From Neisseriaceae bacterium HSC-16F19 (GTDB lineage Bacteria; Pseudomonadota; Gammaproteobacteria; Burkholderiales; Neisseriaceae): DNA of 64,000 nucleotides. The notes under the pieces are model-generated. The model searched no databases, had not been told where the DNA came from, and worked only from the letters and a program-made list of their open reading frames with translations. Location: assembly GCF_024171525.1 (NCBI RefSeq), contig NZ_JALJZY010000012.1, forward strand, positions 7,342 to 71,341, read 5' to 3'. The first letter of the stretch is position 1, and the number at the start of each line of letters is the position of its first letter. This document shows positions 48,727 to 58,399 of this stretch, in pieces. The translations under genes were made by a program, and so were the position numbers.

Positions 48727-51510
48727 ATGACCGTGGACTACCGCAAAACCGTAAACCTGTTGGATTCCCCTTTCCCCATGCGCGGCGATTTGGCCAAACG
48801 CGAGCCCAAGTGGCTGGCGCAATGGCAGGCGCAGCAGCGCTATCAGAAACTGCGCCAGCTGGCCGCCGGACGCCCCAAGTTCGTGCTGCACGACGGCCCG
48901 CCCTATGCCAACGGCGACATCCACATCGGCCACGCGGTCAATAAAATTCTCAAAGACATCATCGTGCGCAGCAAAACCCTGGCCGGTTTCGATGCGCCTT
49001 ATGTGCCCGGCTGGGACTGCCACGGCCTGCCCATCGAGCTGATGGTGGAAAAACTCTACGGCAAAGACATTCCCGCGGCCAAATTCCGCGAGCTGTGCCG
49101 CGAATACGCCACCGAGCAGATTGCCAAGCAAAAACGCGACTTTATCCGCCTGGGTGTGATCGGCGATTGGGACAACCCCTATCTGACCATGAACTACCAG
49201 ACCGAGGCCGATATTGTGCGCACGCTAGGCAAAATCCAGCAGGCGGGCTATCTCTACCGCGGCGAAAAACCGGTGCAGTTCTGTCTGGATTGCGGCTCGT
49301 CCCTGGCCGAGGCCGAGGTGGAATACAAAGACAAAGTCTCACCCGCCATCGATGTGGCCTATCCCTTCCAAGACACTGCCAAGCTGGCGGCCGCCTTCGG
49401 GCTGCCTGCAATCGAGGGTGAAACCTTCGGTGTGATTTGGACCACCACGCCGTGGACACTGCCTGCCAGCCAGGCGGTGAGTGCCGGTGCCGATGTGGTG
49501 TATCAATTGTTGGATACCCCGGCAGGCAAATTGGTGCTGGCCAAAGACTTGGCCGAAGAGGCGCTGGCGCGCTACGGTTTTTCAGGCAGCCCGGCTTTGG
49601 CGGAAACCACCGGTGCCAAGCTGGAAAACCTGTTGCTCAGCCATCCTTTCCTGGAGCGCGACATCCTGCTGCTCAACGGCGAGCACGTCACCACCGAGGC
49701 CGGTACCGGCCTGGTGCATACCGCCCCGGCACACGGTTTGGAAGACTATTTTGTCTGCATCCGCTACGGCATCAAGCTCGACAATCCGGTTAACGGCGAA
49801 GGCCGCTACCGTGCCGATGTGCCGCGTGTGGGCGGTATGACGGTGTGGGAAGCCAATCCGGTAATTATCGAATGGTTGCAGGAAAACCGACGCCTGCTCG
49901 CCAACCGCAAAATCGAACACAGCTACGCCCATTGCTGGCGCCACAAAACACCGCTGATTTACCGTGCCACCGGCCAATGGTTTATCGGCATGGACAAAGC
50001 CGGTGCCGAGGGCCGCACCCTGCGCGATGTGGCCATGAATGCGGTGGACGCCACCGAATTCTTCCCCGCTTGGGGCCGTGCGCGCCTGGAGGCCATGATT
50101 GAAGGCCGCCCCGACTGGGTGGTGAGCCGCCAGCGTTATTGGGGCACGCCCATGACCTTCTTTGCCCACAAAGAAACCGGCGAATTGCATCCGCGCTCGG
50201 CCGAGTTGTTGGAAGAAGTGGCGCTGCGCATCGAAAAACAGGGCATCGAAGCTTGGTTTGCGCTGGATGCGCGCGAGCTTTTGGGCGACGAAGCCGAGGT
50301 GTACGAAAAACTGCCCGACACTCTGGACGTGTGGTTTGACTCCGGCAGCACCCATTTTGCCGTGCTCAAACGCCGCGACGAACTCACCTGGCCTGCCGAT
50401 TTGTATCTGGAAGGCAGCGACCAGCACCGCGGCTGGTTCCAGTCGTCCATGCTCACCGGCTGCGCTACCTTGGGCCGCGCGCCCTACAAACAATTGCTCA
50501 CCCACGGTTTTGTGGTGGACGGCAACGGCCAGAAAATGTCCAAATCCATCGGCAATGTGGTGGCGCCGCAGAAAGTCACCGACACCTTGGGCGCGGACAT
50601 TCTGCGCCTGTGGGTGGCCTCTACCGATTATTCCGGCGAATTGGCGATTTCCGACGAGATTCTCAAGCGCGTTACCGAAAGCTACCGCCGCATCCGCAAT
50701 ACTTTGAGCTTTTTGTTTGCCAATCTGAGCGATTTCGACCCCATCGAACACGCCGTGCCGCAAGCGCAGATGGTGGAAATCGACCGTTATGCGCTGGTGC
50801 TGGCGCGCCGCCTGCAAGAGCGTGTGGCCGGTGATTACTATCCGCGCTACGCCTTCCACCTGGCGGTGAAAGACTTGGTGGCCTTCTGTTCGGAAGACCT
50901 GGGTGCGTTTTATCTGGACATACTCAAAGACCGTCTGTACACCACCCAAGCCAACAGCCACACCCGCCGCAGCGCGCAAACCGCGCTGTATCACATCACC
51001 CGCAATCTGGTGCTGCTGCTGTCGCCGATTCTGTGCTTTACCGGCGAAGAGGCGTGGGACATCATCGGCGGCGGCGAAGAAGACAGCGTGCTCTTCCACA
51101 CCCTGCACAACTTCCCCAATCTGCCGCCCGAGAGCGAGGCTGAGTTGGTGAAAAAATGGCAGGCCGTGCGCAGCGCCCGCGAGGCGGTTACCGCCGCCAT
51201 CGAGCCTTTGCGCGCCGACAAAACCGTGGGCTCGTCTTTGCAGGCCGATGTCGCCATCACCGCCCCGGCCGAAGTGGCAGGCTACCTGAAAGCCTTGGGT
51301 GAGGAATTGCGTTTTGCCATGCTGGTGTCCAAGGTCAGCGTGAGCGAAGGCGAAGAACTGAGTGCTACCGCACAGGCCAGCCAGGGCAGCAAATGCGAGC
51401 GCTGCTGGCATTACACCGACGACATCGGCAGCCACGCCGAACACCCGACCGTGTGCGGCCGTTGTGCCGACAATGTTGCAGGCAGCGGCGAAACCCGCCA
51501 CTACGCCTGA
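48727..51510 (+). CDS. ileS: Isoleucyl-tRNA synthetase
   Basis: A 927-residue class I synthetase. HIGH motif as HIGH in NGDIHIGHAVNK, KMSKS in NGQKMSKSIGN, and the C-terminal zinc site CERCWHY and CGRCADN. Start at 48727 (MTVDYRKTVNLLDSPFPMRG) agrees with the family N-terminus; the longer in-frame version is not conserved-looking. The editing (CP1) domain lies between residues about 200 and 400. A lipoprotein gene follows after 17 bp, perhaps in the same transcript. Confidence 0.97.
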   Translation: MTVDYRKTVNLLDSPFPMRGDLAKREPKWLAQWQAQQRYQKLRQLAAGRPKFVLHDGPPYANGDIHIGHAVNKILKDIIVRSKTLAGFDAPYVPGWDCHGLPIELMVEKLYGKDIPAAKFRELCREYATEQIAKQKRDFIRLGVIGDWDNPYLTMNYQTEADIVRTLGKIQQAGYLYRGEKPVQFCLDCGSSLAEAEVEYKDKVSPAIDVAYPFQDTAKLAAAFGLPAIEGETFGVIWTTTPWTLPASQAVSAGADVVYQLLDTPAGKLVLAKDLAEEALARYGFSGSPALAETTGAKLENLLLSHPFLERDILLLNGEHVTTEAGTGLVHTAPAHGLEDYFVCIRYGIKLDNPVNGEGRYRADVPRVGGMTVWEANPVIIEWLQENRRLLANRKIEHSYAHCWRHKTPLIYRATGQWFIGMDKAGAEGRTLRDVAMNAVDATEFFPAWGRARLEAMIEGRPDWVVSRQRYWGTPMTFFAHKETGELHPRSAELLEEVALRIEKQGIEAWFALDARELLGDEAEVYEKLPDTLDVWFDSGSTHFAVLKRRDELTWPADLYLEGSDQHRGWFQSSMLTGCATLGRAPYKQLLTHGFVVDGNGQKMSKSIGNVVAPQKVTDTLGADILRLWVASTDYSGELAISDEILKRVTESYRRIRNTLSFLFANLSDFDPIEHAVPQAQMVEIDRYALVLARRLQERVAGDYYPRYAFHLAVKDLVAFCSEDLGAFYLDILKDRLYTTQANSHTRRSAQTALYHITRNLVLLLSPILCFTGEEAWDIIGGGEEDSVLFHTLHNFPNLPPESEAELVKKWQAVRSAREAVTAAIEPLRADKTVGSSLQADVAITAPAEVAGYLKALGEELRFAMLVSKVSVSEGEELSATAQASQGSKCERCWHYTDDIGSHAEHPTVCGRCADNVAGSGETRHYA

Positions 51511-51527
51511 GCGATAAGGAAACCGCC

Positions 51528-52526
51528 ATGCGTTTTTACCGATGGGCCCTGATATTGAGCGGCAGTGCCGCCCTGGCCGCCTGCGGACACAGCCACGCTC
51601 CGGCGGCGGCAGCGCAGGCTTATGCACCGCAGGCTTTGCCGTTTCACCAGTACACTCTGGACGTGCCTGCCGATGCCGACACCGAACAGGGCCTCAAGCT
51701 GATGGCCTTCGGCGGCCACAACTGGCGCGTGCTTCCCGCCGCTTCGGCCCGAGAGGCACGCCGCGGCGTGCAGAAACGGGCGCAGGAACTCAACCGCCTG
51801 CGTCAGGACGCCAGCAATGCCGCCAACGGCTTCAAGCTGTCGCTCTACCGCGTGGTGGACGGCGGCAAAAACCGCTGGGGCGTGCTCGGTCGCCATCCGG
51901 TGAATCTGCGTCCGGCGGCGCCGGATACCACTTATGCCGACTGGTATGTGTACCAGCCGCAAGGCCGCTATATGCTGCACGGCCAGCTGGCGGCGCGCCC
52001 GGACAGTGCCGATGCCGTCACTGCGGCACAGCAGTTTTTGCAATACATCGAGCCGGTCAGCACGGCACACATCAACAACGGCAACAGCATGGTGGTCGGC
52101 CCCTTGGTGTGGCTCAATCCCGAAGGTGAGCAGCCCTATATCCGCTACCGCCTCGATTCGCGCAGCCAGCGCCTCAATATCGAATTGGATGTCGGCCCGG
52201 CCGGCCCCAATCAGGCCAGCCTGAACCAGCTCAAGCAGGAGCGCATTCAGGAGCGCCTGCGCGAAGGCGGCAGCCGCAGCCGCGTGCTGGTGAAACGCCT
52301 GAGCACCGTGGCCGGGCTGGAAGGTAATGAAGACTGCATCCGCATCGAAGCCGTGCCCGCGCCCATGCTGTGGTGCAGCTGGATTACCGCCGGCAAGGCG
52401 CAGGATCGCGGCCGCCCGTCCATAGACCTGACCCTGCAATACAGCGCCGCCCATGATGCCGGTATCGACGAGGGCATGGCGGCCTGGCGGCAGCTGCTGG
52501 GCAGCTTGCGGCGTCGTGGCGGATAA
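51528..52526 (+). CDS. Hypothetical lipoprotein
   Basis: A 332-residue protein with lipoprotein signal MRFYRWALILSGSAALAAC (lipobox cysteine at residue 19) and an alanine/histidine-rich linker. A large probably periplasmic domain follows, with NRWGVLGRHPVNL, DWYVYQPQGRYMLHG and paired late cysteines (EDCIRIE, MLWCSW). Family not recognised. GATAAGGAAACC before the ATG is a ribosome binding site. Short spacing from ileS suggests co-transcription. Confidence 0.75.
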   Translation: MRFYRWALILSGSAALAACGHSHAPAAAAQAYAPQALPFHQYTLDVPADADTEQGLKLMAFGGHNWRVLPAASAREARRGVQKRAQELNRLRQDASNAANGFKLSLYRVVDGGKNRWGVLGRHPVNLRPAAPDTTYADWYVYQPQGRYMLHGQLAARPDSADAVTAAQQFLQYIEPVSTAHINNGNSMVVGPLVWLNPEGEQPYIRYRLDSRSQRLNIELDVGPAGPNQASLNQLKQERIQERLREGGSRSRVLVKRLSTVAGLEGNEDCIRIEAVPAPMLWCSWITAGKAQDRGRPSIDLTLQYSAAHDAGIDEGMAAWRQLLGSLRRRGG

Positions 52527-52545
52527 TGCAGGCAGCGGCTACGGA

Positions 52546-52576
52546 TGTAGGGGCGGATTTTATATCCGCCCGCAAT
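52546..52576. repeat. GTAGGGGCGG half repeat
   Basis: GTAGGGGCGGATTTTATATC directly followed by CGCCCGC; one arm only of the family seen complete at 60616-60717. Confidence 0.55.
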
Positions 52577-52626
52577 ATTGCGATGAACAGTTTCTAAAGA
52601 TTTCGGCAAATGTTGGGGGCTGACAA

Positions 52627-52935
52627 CCATAGGTATCTGCACAAATATTAAGGCTGCCTGAAAATACAAGTTGGTATCACCTTGTATTTCAAGTTACACA
52701 AAACTTAACTTTGCGCTTCATGGCCGCGCGGCCACCTTCTTTTCTTTGTGCCGCCAAAGAAAAGAAGGCAAAAGAAAGGCGGCCGCGGTTGCAGGTTTGC
52801 TGCGCAAACTTCCCTCTCTCCGCACGGTTTTTCGGGCGGGCAACAACTCGCAGCTGCGCTGCTCAAACAGATTTGCCCTTTTCCCCGAAAAACCGCGCTC
52901 CGTTCGGCTGCGCCAGCGGATAGGGCTGTAGCCGT
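52627..52935. mobile_element. Second, right-truncated copy of the 413-bp element
   Basis: Begins with CCATAGGTATCTGCACA (one difference from the copy at 42834) and follows that copy through the CAAAGAAAAGAAGGC and GGATAGGGCTGTAGCCGT stretches. It then diverges, and the right inverted repeat is missing. Confidence 0.7.
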
Positions 52936-52951
52936 GAACGTACCTCATGTT

Positions 52952-52983
52952 GTTGTAGGTTGGGTTGCAAACCCAACACATCA
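52952..52983. repeat. GTAGGTTGGGT half repeat before dnaE
   Basis: GTAGGTTGGGTTGCAAACCC AAC: one short palindromic unit of the family found near 2090 and 9450. Confidence 0.5.
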
Positions 52984-53062
52984 TTGCGGTATCTTTCTGT
53001 TGTTTAAATATTTTCAGGCAGCCTTTCGTTTCGGCTGCCTGCATCGTTTCAAATAAATCCTT

Positions 53063-56000
53063 ATGAATTCACCCGTCTACATCCCCCTGCGCCTGCACAG
53101 CGAATTCTCCATCGAAGACGGCATGGTGCGCATCGGTGCCGCCGTCAAACGCGCCGTGGCGCTGAATCTGCCTGCTTTGGGCATCAGCGATTTGATGAAT
53201 GTGTTTGCCATGGTCAAGTTTTACAAAGCCTGCCGTGGCGCCGGCATCAAGCCCATCGTCGGGGCGGATGTGTTTGTGGACAATCCGGAACAGCCGGAGC
53301 AGCCGTTTCGTGCGCTGCTCATCGCCAAAAACAGCGGCGGCTATCTGCGTTTGAGCGAATTGCTCACCCAAGCCTATACCGGCACCGACAAAGACCTGCA
53401 CCGCGCCCAGCTGCGGCAGGCGTGGCTGGATGAGGGCGACAACAGCGGCCTGATTTGCCTCTCCGGTGCACACGAGGGCGAAATCGGCCAGGCGATGTTG
53501 CGCGGTCATGCCGATGCGGCAGCCGCGGCGGCGGAAAAATACCGCCGCTGGTTTGGCGACGGCTTTTATTTGGAATTGCAAAGGCTGCCTGAAAAACCGG
53601 AATACGAAACTGTGGTTTCAGGCAGCCTCGATTTGGCCGAAAACCTGGGTCTGCCGGTGGTGGCCACCCATCCGACCCAGTTTCTGGACGCGGACGATTT
53701 TCAGGCCCACGAAGCGCGGGTGTGTATTGCCGCCGGTGATGTCTTGGCCGACCCGCGCCGCGAACGCCGTTTCAGCCGCAGCCAGTATTTCGCCACTCCG
53801 GAAGAAATGGCGGCGCGTTTTGCCGACATCCCCGAGGCGCTGGCCAACAGCGTGGAAATTGCCAAACGCTGCAATCTGAGCGTCACCCTGGGCAAAAACT
53901 TCCTCCCCGATTTTCCCACACCCGACGGCCTGAGCCTTAACGATTACCTTATCCGTCTCTCCCACGAGGGCTTGGACGAGCGCATGGCGGTGCTCTATCC
54001 CGATGAGGCCGAACGCGCCGCCAAGCTGCCCGAATACCGCGCGCGCCTGGATTTCGAGCTCGATACCATCATCCACATGGGCTTTCCCGGCTATTTCCTC
54101 ATCGTGGCCGACTTTATCAACTGGGCCAAAAACAACGGCTGCCCGGTGGGGCCGGGCCGCGGTTCCGGTGCCGGTTCGCTGGTGGCTTATGCCCTCAAAA
54201 TCACCGACCTCGACCCCTTGCAATACGCCTTGCTGTTCGAGCGCTTCCTCAATCCCGAACGCGTGTCCATGCCCGACTTCGACATCGATTTCTGTCAGGA
54301 AAACCGCGGCCGCGTTATCCAGTATGTACGGCAGAAATACGGCGCCCAGGCGGTGAGCCAGATTGTCACTTTCGGCACCCTGTCGAGCAAGGCAGTGGTA
54401 CGCGACGTCGGCCGCGTGCTGGATCTGCCCTTCGGCCTGTGCGACAAACTTTCCAAGCTGATTCCGGTGGAAGCCAACAAGCCTTTGAGCCTGGACAAAG
54501 CGCTGGCCGCCGAGCCGCTGATTGAGCGCCTGCTGGCGGAAGAAGAGGCGGAAGAGCTGATGGTGCTGGCGAAAAAACTGGAAGACCTCACCCGCGGTCT
54601 CGGCATGCACGCGGGCGGAGTGCTGATTGCGCCGGGCAAAATCGCCGATTTCTGCCCGGTGTATCAGGCTTCCGGCGAAGATACCGCGCCGGTGTCCATG
54701 TTCGACAAAGACGATGTCGAGCAAATCGGCCTGGTGAAATTCGACTTCCTCGGCCTGCGCAACCTCACCATCATCGAGATGGCGCAAAACTTTATCCGCC
54801 AAACCCGTGGCGAAGAAGTGGATGTGAACCGCATTACCCTCGACGACGCGCCCACTTATGCCGAGATTTTCGCCAAGGGCAATACCACCGCGGTCTTCCA
54901 GTTTGAGTCGGCGGGCATGAAAAAAATGCTCATGCAGGCGCGGCCCAGCCAGTTTGAAGAGATTATCGCCTTCGTGTCGCTGTACCGCCCCGGCCCCATG
55001 GACCTGATTCCCGACTTTACCCGCCGCATGCACGGCGAAAAATTCGAGTATCTGCATCCGCTGCTGGCACCGGTGCTGGAGCCGACCTACGGCATTATGG
55101 TGTATCAGGAGCAGGTGATGCAGGCGGCGCAGGTCATCGGCGGCTATTCGCTGGGCGGCGCCGACCTGCTGCGTCGTGCCATGGGCAAGAAAAAGCCTGA
55201 AGAAATGGTCAAGCATCGCGAGATTTTTGCCGAAGGCGCGCAAAAACAGGGCATACCCCGCGCCAAGGCCGACGAAATTTTTGACTATATGGAAAAATTC
55301 GCCGGCTACGGCTTCAACAAATCCCACGCCGCCGCCTACGCGCTGGTGGCCTACCAGACCGCATGGCTGAAACAGCATTACCCGGCCGAATTTATGGCCG
55401 CCACCATGTCGAGCGAATTGGACAATACCGACCAGCTCAAGGTGTTTTACGACGATGCGCTCGCCAACGGCATCACCTTCCTGCCGCCCTGCGTCAACCA
55501 CTCGCACTACCGTTTCACCCCGCTGGCGGACAAACGCATCCGCTATGCCCTGGGCGCGATTAAGGGCACGGGCGAGGGCGCGGTGGAAGCCATTGTGGCG
55601 GCACGCCGCGACGGCCCGTTTACCGGCCTGTTGGACTTTTGCGAGCGCGTGGGCAAGGCGCACATCAACCGCCGCACGGTGGAAGCCTTGGTGCGCGCCG
55701 GTGCGTTTGACGCCATCGAACCCAACCGCGCCATGCTCTTGGCCAATATCGATCTGGCCATGAGCCATGCCGAACAGCAGGCGGCCAATGCCAATCAGGG
55801 CGGTTTGTTTGATTTTGTCGAAGATGCCATAGCACCCGTGGCTTTGCAGGCAGCCGCGCCCTGGCCGCAATCCGTGTTGCTGGCGGAAGAAAAACAGGCG
55901 TTGGGCTTTTATTTTTCCGGCCATCCGTTTGCACCCTACCGCCAGGAAGTGCGTGCTTTCGCCCCGAAAACCCTGGCCAAACTGGCCGCCGCCGAGCAAA

Positions 56001-56512
56001 AACAATGGGTGGCGGGCTTTGTGACCTCGGTGCGCTACATCGTCGGCAAACGCGGCAAATTTGCGGTGCTGATGCTGGAAGACGGCAAAGGCAGCCACGA
56101 CAAAACCGAAGTGGTGGTGGCGGGCAGCACTTTGGAAGAATACGGCGAGGTTTTGCAGGCCGACCGCGTGCTCTTGGCCGAATGCAAGGTGGCGGCGGAC
56201 GATTACAACGGCGGCGAGGGCTTGCGCGTAACCGCCGACAGCGTCTACACCCTCGACGGCGCACGCGAACGCTTTGCCCGCAACCTGTGCCTGCACTTGG
56301 CCGCCCGGCACGACATCCGCCGCCTGGCCGCTTTATTGCAGGCACAGCGCGGGCAGGAAGGCCGCCGCATCGCCCTGAAACTGAGCTATGCCAACGAACA
56401 CGCCCGCGGCGAATTACGCCCCGGCAGCGGCTGGCAAATCACCCTGTCCGCTTCGTTGTTGGCGGAATTGGAAAGCCTGTTGGGGGAAGGGGCGGTGAGC
56501 GTGGGGTGGTAG
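53063..56512 (+). CDS. dnaE: DNA polymerase III alpha subunit
   Basis: The replicative polymerase, 1149 residues. The N-terminal PHP domain starts IPLRLHSEFSIEDGMV. Catalytic aspartates are in MPDFDIDFC, with PVGPGRGSGAGSLVAYAL just before. The thumb/tandem-HhH, OB-fold (AGFVTSVRYIVGKRGKF) and C-terminal tau-binding parts are all present. Full length for DnaE1. It begins after a repeat-rich gap and is followed by a Correia-like element. Confidence 0.97.
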   Translation: MNSPVYIPLRLHSEFSIEDGMVRIGAAVKRAVALNLPALGISDLMNVFAMVKFYKACRGAGIKPIVGADVFVDNPEQPEQPFRALLIAKNSGGYLRLSELLTQAYTGTDKDLHRAQLRQAWLDEGDNSGLICLSGAHEGEIGQAMLRGHADAAAAAAEKYRRWFGDGFYLELQRLPEKPEYETVVSGSLDLAENLGLPVVATHPTQFLDADDFQAHEARVCIAAGDVLADPRRERRFSRSQYFATPEEMAARFADIPEALANSVEIAKRCNLSVTLGKNFLPDFPTPDGLSLNDYLIRLSHEGLDERMAVLYPDEAERAAKLPEYRARLDFELDTIIHMGFPGYFLIVADFINWAKNNGCPVGPGRGSGAGSLVAYALKITDLDPLQYALLFERFLNPERVSMPDFDIDFCQENRGRVIQYVRQKYGAQAVSQIVTFGTLSSKAVVRDVGRVLDLPFGLCDKLSKLIPVEANKPLSLDKALAAEPLIERLLAEEEAEELMVLAKKLEDLTRGLGMHAGGVLIAPGKIADFCPVYQASGEDTAPVSMFDKDDVEQIGLVKFDFLGLRNLTIIEMAQNFIRQTRGEEVDVNRITLDDAPTYAEIFAKGNTTAVFQFESAGMKKMLMQARPSQFEEIIAFVSLYRPGPMDLIPDFTRRMHGEKFEYLHPLLAPVLEPTYGIMVYQEQVMQAAQVIGGYSLGGADLLRRAMGKKKPEEMVKHREIFAEGAQKQGIPRAKADEIFDYMEKFAGYGFNKSHAAAYALVAYQTAWLKQHYPAEFMAATMSSELDNTDQLKVFYDDALANGITFLPPCVNHSHYRFTPLADKRIRYALGAIKGTGEGAVEAIVAARRDGPFTGLLDFCERVGKAHINRRTVEALVRAGAFDAIEPNRAMLLANIDLAMSHAEQQAANANQGGLFDFVEDAIAPVALQAAAPWPQSVLLAEEKQALGFYFSGHPFAPYRQEVRAFAPKTLAKLAAAEQKQWVAGFVTSVRYIVGKRGKFAVLMLEDGKGSHDKTEVVVAGSTLEEYGEVLQADRVLLAECKVAADDYNGGEGLRVTADSVYTLDGARERFARNLCLHLAARHDIRRLAALLQAQRGQEGRRIALKLSYANEHARGELRPGSGWQITLSASLLAELESLLGEGAVSVGW

Positions 56513-56529
56513 GGGCTGCTTGAAAATAA

Positions 56530-56555
56530 GCAGGTCGGATACTTGTATCCGACAA
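56530..56555. repeat. GTCGGATACTTGTATCCGAC hairpin
   Basis: A short palindromic unit of the family also seen near 10459, just after dnaE; may act as a terminator. Confidence 0.55.
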
Positions 56556-56593
56556 AACCAAAGGGTTACAGGCAATATCTGCACCATACAAGG

Positions 56594-56748
56594 TATAGTC
56601 ATTTAAAATAAGAATGATACGGTGTTGCTGCGTCAGGCTCGAAGAGAACGATTTTTGTAAGCCGCTAAAGCGGCAACAAAATCAGTTCCGTACTATCTGT
56701 ACTGTCTGCGGCTTGCTGTCTTGTCTCATTCTGTGTTATTCGACTATA
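56594..56748. mobile_element. Correia-like repeat, long form (155 bp)
   Basis: TATAGTCATTTAAAATAAGA to TTCTGTGTTATTCGACTATA with the internal long-form insert (GGCTCGAAGAGAACGATTTT...TCAGTTCCGTACT). Confidence 0.85.
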
Positions 56749-56755
56749 TATCAAC

Positions 56756-56830
56756 GATGTCGGATTCAAGAATCCGACCTACTGTCATTCTGCGCGCAGT
56801 CGCAGAATCCGTTTGCAGTTTCAGGCAGCC
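56756..56830. repeat. Hairpin repeats between Correia-like element and IS110
   Basis: GTCGGATTCAAGAATCCGAC followed by a short GTCATTCTGCGCGCAGTCGC unit and a DUS. The three small-repeat types are stacked end to end. Confidence 0.6.
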
Positions 56831-56859
56831 TTAATCATGCGTAGATACTGTGTTACCTG

Positions 56860-57858
56860 TCAAGCGAAATCAACCCTCGGCTGATAAACAGTCTGGTGTT
56901 TCAGCACGCCAAAGCAGATATGCACCAATTTGCGCATAGCCGCACCGACAGCCTGCATTTTCACCTTGTTACGGGACAGCATGCGCGTACAGTGTACTTT
57001 GATGTCCGGGTTGTACCTGGAAGCGCAGACGGCAGGGAAATACAGCAGCGCACGCATATGGCCGTTGCCGCGCTTGGAGAGCATCACTTTGCCTTTGTGT
57101 TTGCCCGAATCACGTTTTTTTGGCACCAAACCTAAGAATGCCGCCATCTGCGAGGCTTTGGTGAATTGTTTGCTGCGGTATAGTACCGCCATGCGCATGG
57201 AGGTTTCTTTGCCGACGCCCGGAATGCTTTGCAGCAAGGTGATGTCTTGTTTCAAGTCGGGATGCTTGTCGATATGGTCGCGCACGTCCTGCTCCAAGTC
57301 GGCGATGCTTTGAGCCAAAGCATTGCGGATTTGATGGATGGACAGCATGAATTCATCCGGCACGCGGCTGAGGTTGGCGACGGACAGACGGTTGTCTTCG
57401 CGCTGCAAATCGGCTTTCAAGGCATCCAGACGGCCAAGCTTGGCTTTGAGTTCGCGAACGGATTTGGCTTCAGGCTGCCAGGCCTTCGGTTTGCGCTCAT
57501 AGCCGAAACGGGCGATGACTTGGCTGTCGCCTTTATCGGTTTTATGCAGCGAACCCAATGATTTGGCGTAATCGCTGATATAGGCGGGATTGACGATGCT
57601 GATGCGGATACCCTGGTCATGCAGGAAATAGGCCGGCAATTCGTGGTAGACGCCGGTAGGCTCCATAACAATATGCACCTTATCCAGCTCTGTGGTGACG
57701 TGCTTGCGTATCCATTGGATGAATTCAACACAGCCTTTGGGCGAGTTTGCCAACACCTTGTTGCGGTAGGTGAAGCGGGTGGTGTTTTTCAGCCATGCGA
57801 CATCGAATTTTTGAGATGAGACATCAATACCGATATAGTATTGGGCGGACGTTTCCAT
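56860..57858 (-). CDS. IS110-family DEDD transposase/recombinase
   Basis: A 332-residue IS110 recombinase. The RuvC-like DEDD acidic residues are D12, E66, D108 and D111 (GIDVSSQK, VMEPTGVY, KTDKGDSQ). The C-terminal transposase-20 domain has IPGVGKETSMRMA and FLGLVPKKRDSGKHKGK, with the serine nucleophile likely in the RDSGKHKG stretch. Start METSAQYYIG at 57858, preceded by AAGGAAAGACACCG. The upstream non-coding region likely encodes the guide (bridge) RNA of the family. Confidence 0.95.
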   Translation of the reverse strand: METSAQYYIGIDVSSQKFDVAWLKNTTRFTYRNKVLANSPKGCVEFIQWIRKHVTTELDKVHIVMEPTGVYHELPAYFLHDQGIRISIVNPAYISDYAKSLGSLHKTDKGDSQVIARFGYERKPKAWQPEAKSVRELKAKLGRLDALKADLQREDNRLSVANLSRVPDEFMLSIHQIRNALAQSIADLEQDVRDHIDKHPDLKQDITLLQSIPGVGKETSMRMAVLYRSKQFTKASQMAAFLGLVPKKRDSGKHKGKVMLSKRGNGHMRALLYFPAVCASRYNPDIKVHCTRMLSRNKVKMQAVGAAMRKLVHICFGVLKHQTVYQPRVDFA

Positions 57859-58015
57859 CGGTGTCTTTCCTTGTTTATGCAGTGTCACGGGGCATTGCCC
57901 GGCACTTAGATACTGTTCAGATTGCTTGATGGGAAGCCCGGCAGGTTTATCTACGTCACAGTGTCGGAGCACTCAGGGTGGGCACATTATCCTGCCGGGC
58001 AGTTATGTGGATAAT
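57859..58015 (-). ncRNA. Candidate IS110 bridge (seek) RNA region
   Basis: About 155 bp upstream of the transposase on its coding strand, with GC hairpins (GTGCCGGGCAATGCCCCG and the CTGCCCGGCAGG region) and repeated CAGTGTC/GACACTG segments. Location and size match the left-end non-coding RNA described for IS110-group elements. Boundaries and guide loops were not resolved. Confidence 0.4.
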
Positions 58016-58044
58016 ACGTTTTTATCCACACAGGTGGAAAGATA

Positions 58045-58128
58045 CAAGGGTGGGCATTCTTGCCCACCGTTCAAGCATCAGAATCTTATAGTTGGTGGGC
58101 AGGAATGCCCACCCTACCCAAATACTGA
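58045..58128. repeat. GTGGGCATTCTTGCCCACC inverted pair
   Basis: GGGTGGGCATTCTTGCCCAC and GTGGGCAGGAATGCCCACCC flank about 25 bp. Related pairs are at 10882-10956 and 59829-59908. Confidence 0.65.
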
Positions 58129-58213
58129 ATTTCAGACAGCCTGCAAGTGGCATTTCTCCCCCCAAGCCGATATAATCTGCCCGTTTCGCGAACACTTGCC
58201 ATTCGAGCACATC

Positions 58214-58399
58214 ATGTACAACTACCAATCCGATACCACCCAGTTTTTAAACCAATATCTGGAAGAGCATCCCGAGGTGGCCGCGGGCCGTTTGGAAAAC
58301 CGCAATCTGCTGTGGGATGTGGAACTCTCCGCCGAGGAGCAGCAGGATTTTGAGGCGGCCAAGGTGGCCAAGCAGGCTTATACCTATTACGCCTGGTGA
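58214..58399 (+). CDS. DUF3460-family small protein
   Basis: A 61-residue acidic protein (MYNYQSDTTQFLNQYLEEHP, WDVELSAEEQQDFEAAKVA, ending TYYAW) matching the short DUF3460 family of beta-proteobacteria. Function unknown. The final TGA overlaps the GTG start of the next gene, so translation is coupled to the O-methyltransferase. Confidence 0.8.
   Translation: MYNYQSDTTQFLNQYLEEHPEVAAGRLENRNLLWDVELSAEEQQDFEAAKVAKQAYTYYAW

Larger units (their letters stand above)
56836..58015 (-). mobile_element. IS110-family insertion sequence (approximate limits)
   Basis: An intact transposase frame flanked by about 155 bp of non-coding DNA on its upstream side and about 25 bp downstream. IS110 elements lack conventional terminal inverted repeats and target duplications, so exact ends cannot be fixed here. 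I bounded it by the start of host-like repeats on either side. Confidence 0.75.

Noticed and set aside
49582..51627. Minus-strand frame of about 680 codons across ileS
   Set aside because: Antisense shadow; ileS on the other strand has all expected motifs.
53618..56311. Minus-strand frame of about 900 codons across dnaE
   Set aside because: Antisense shadow of dnaE; no domain or start signal.
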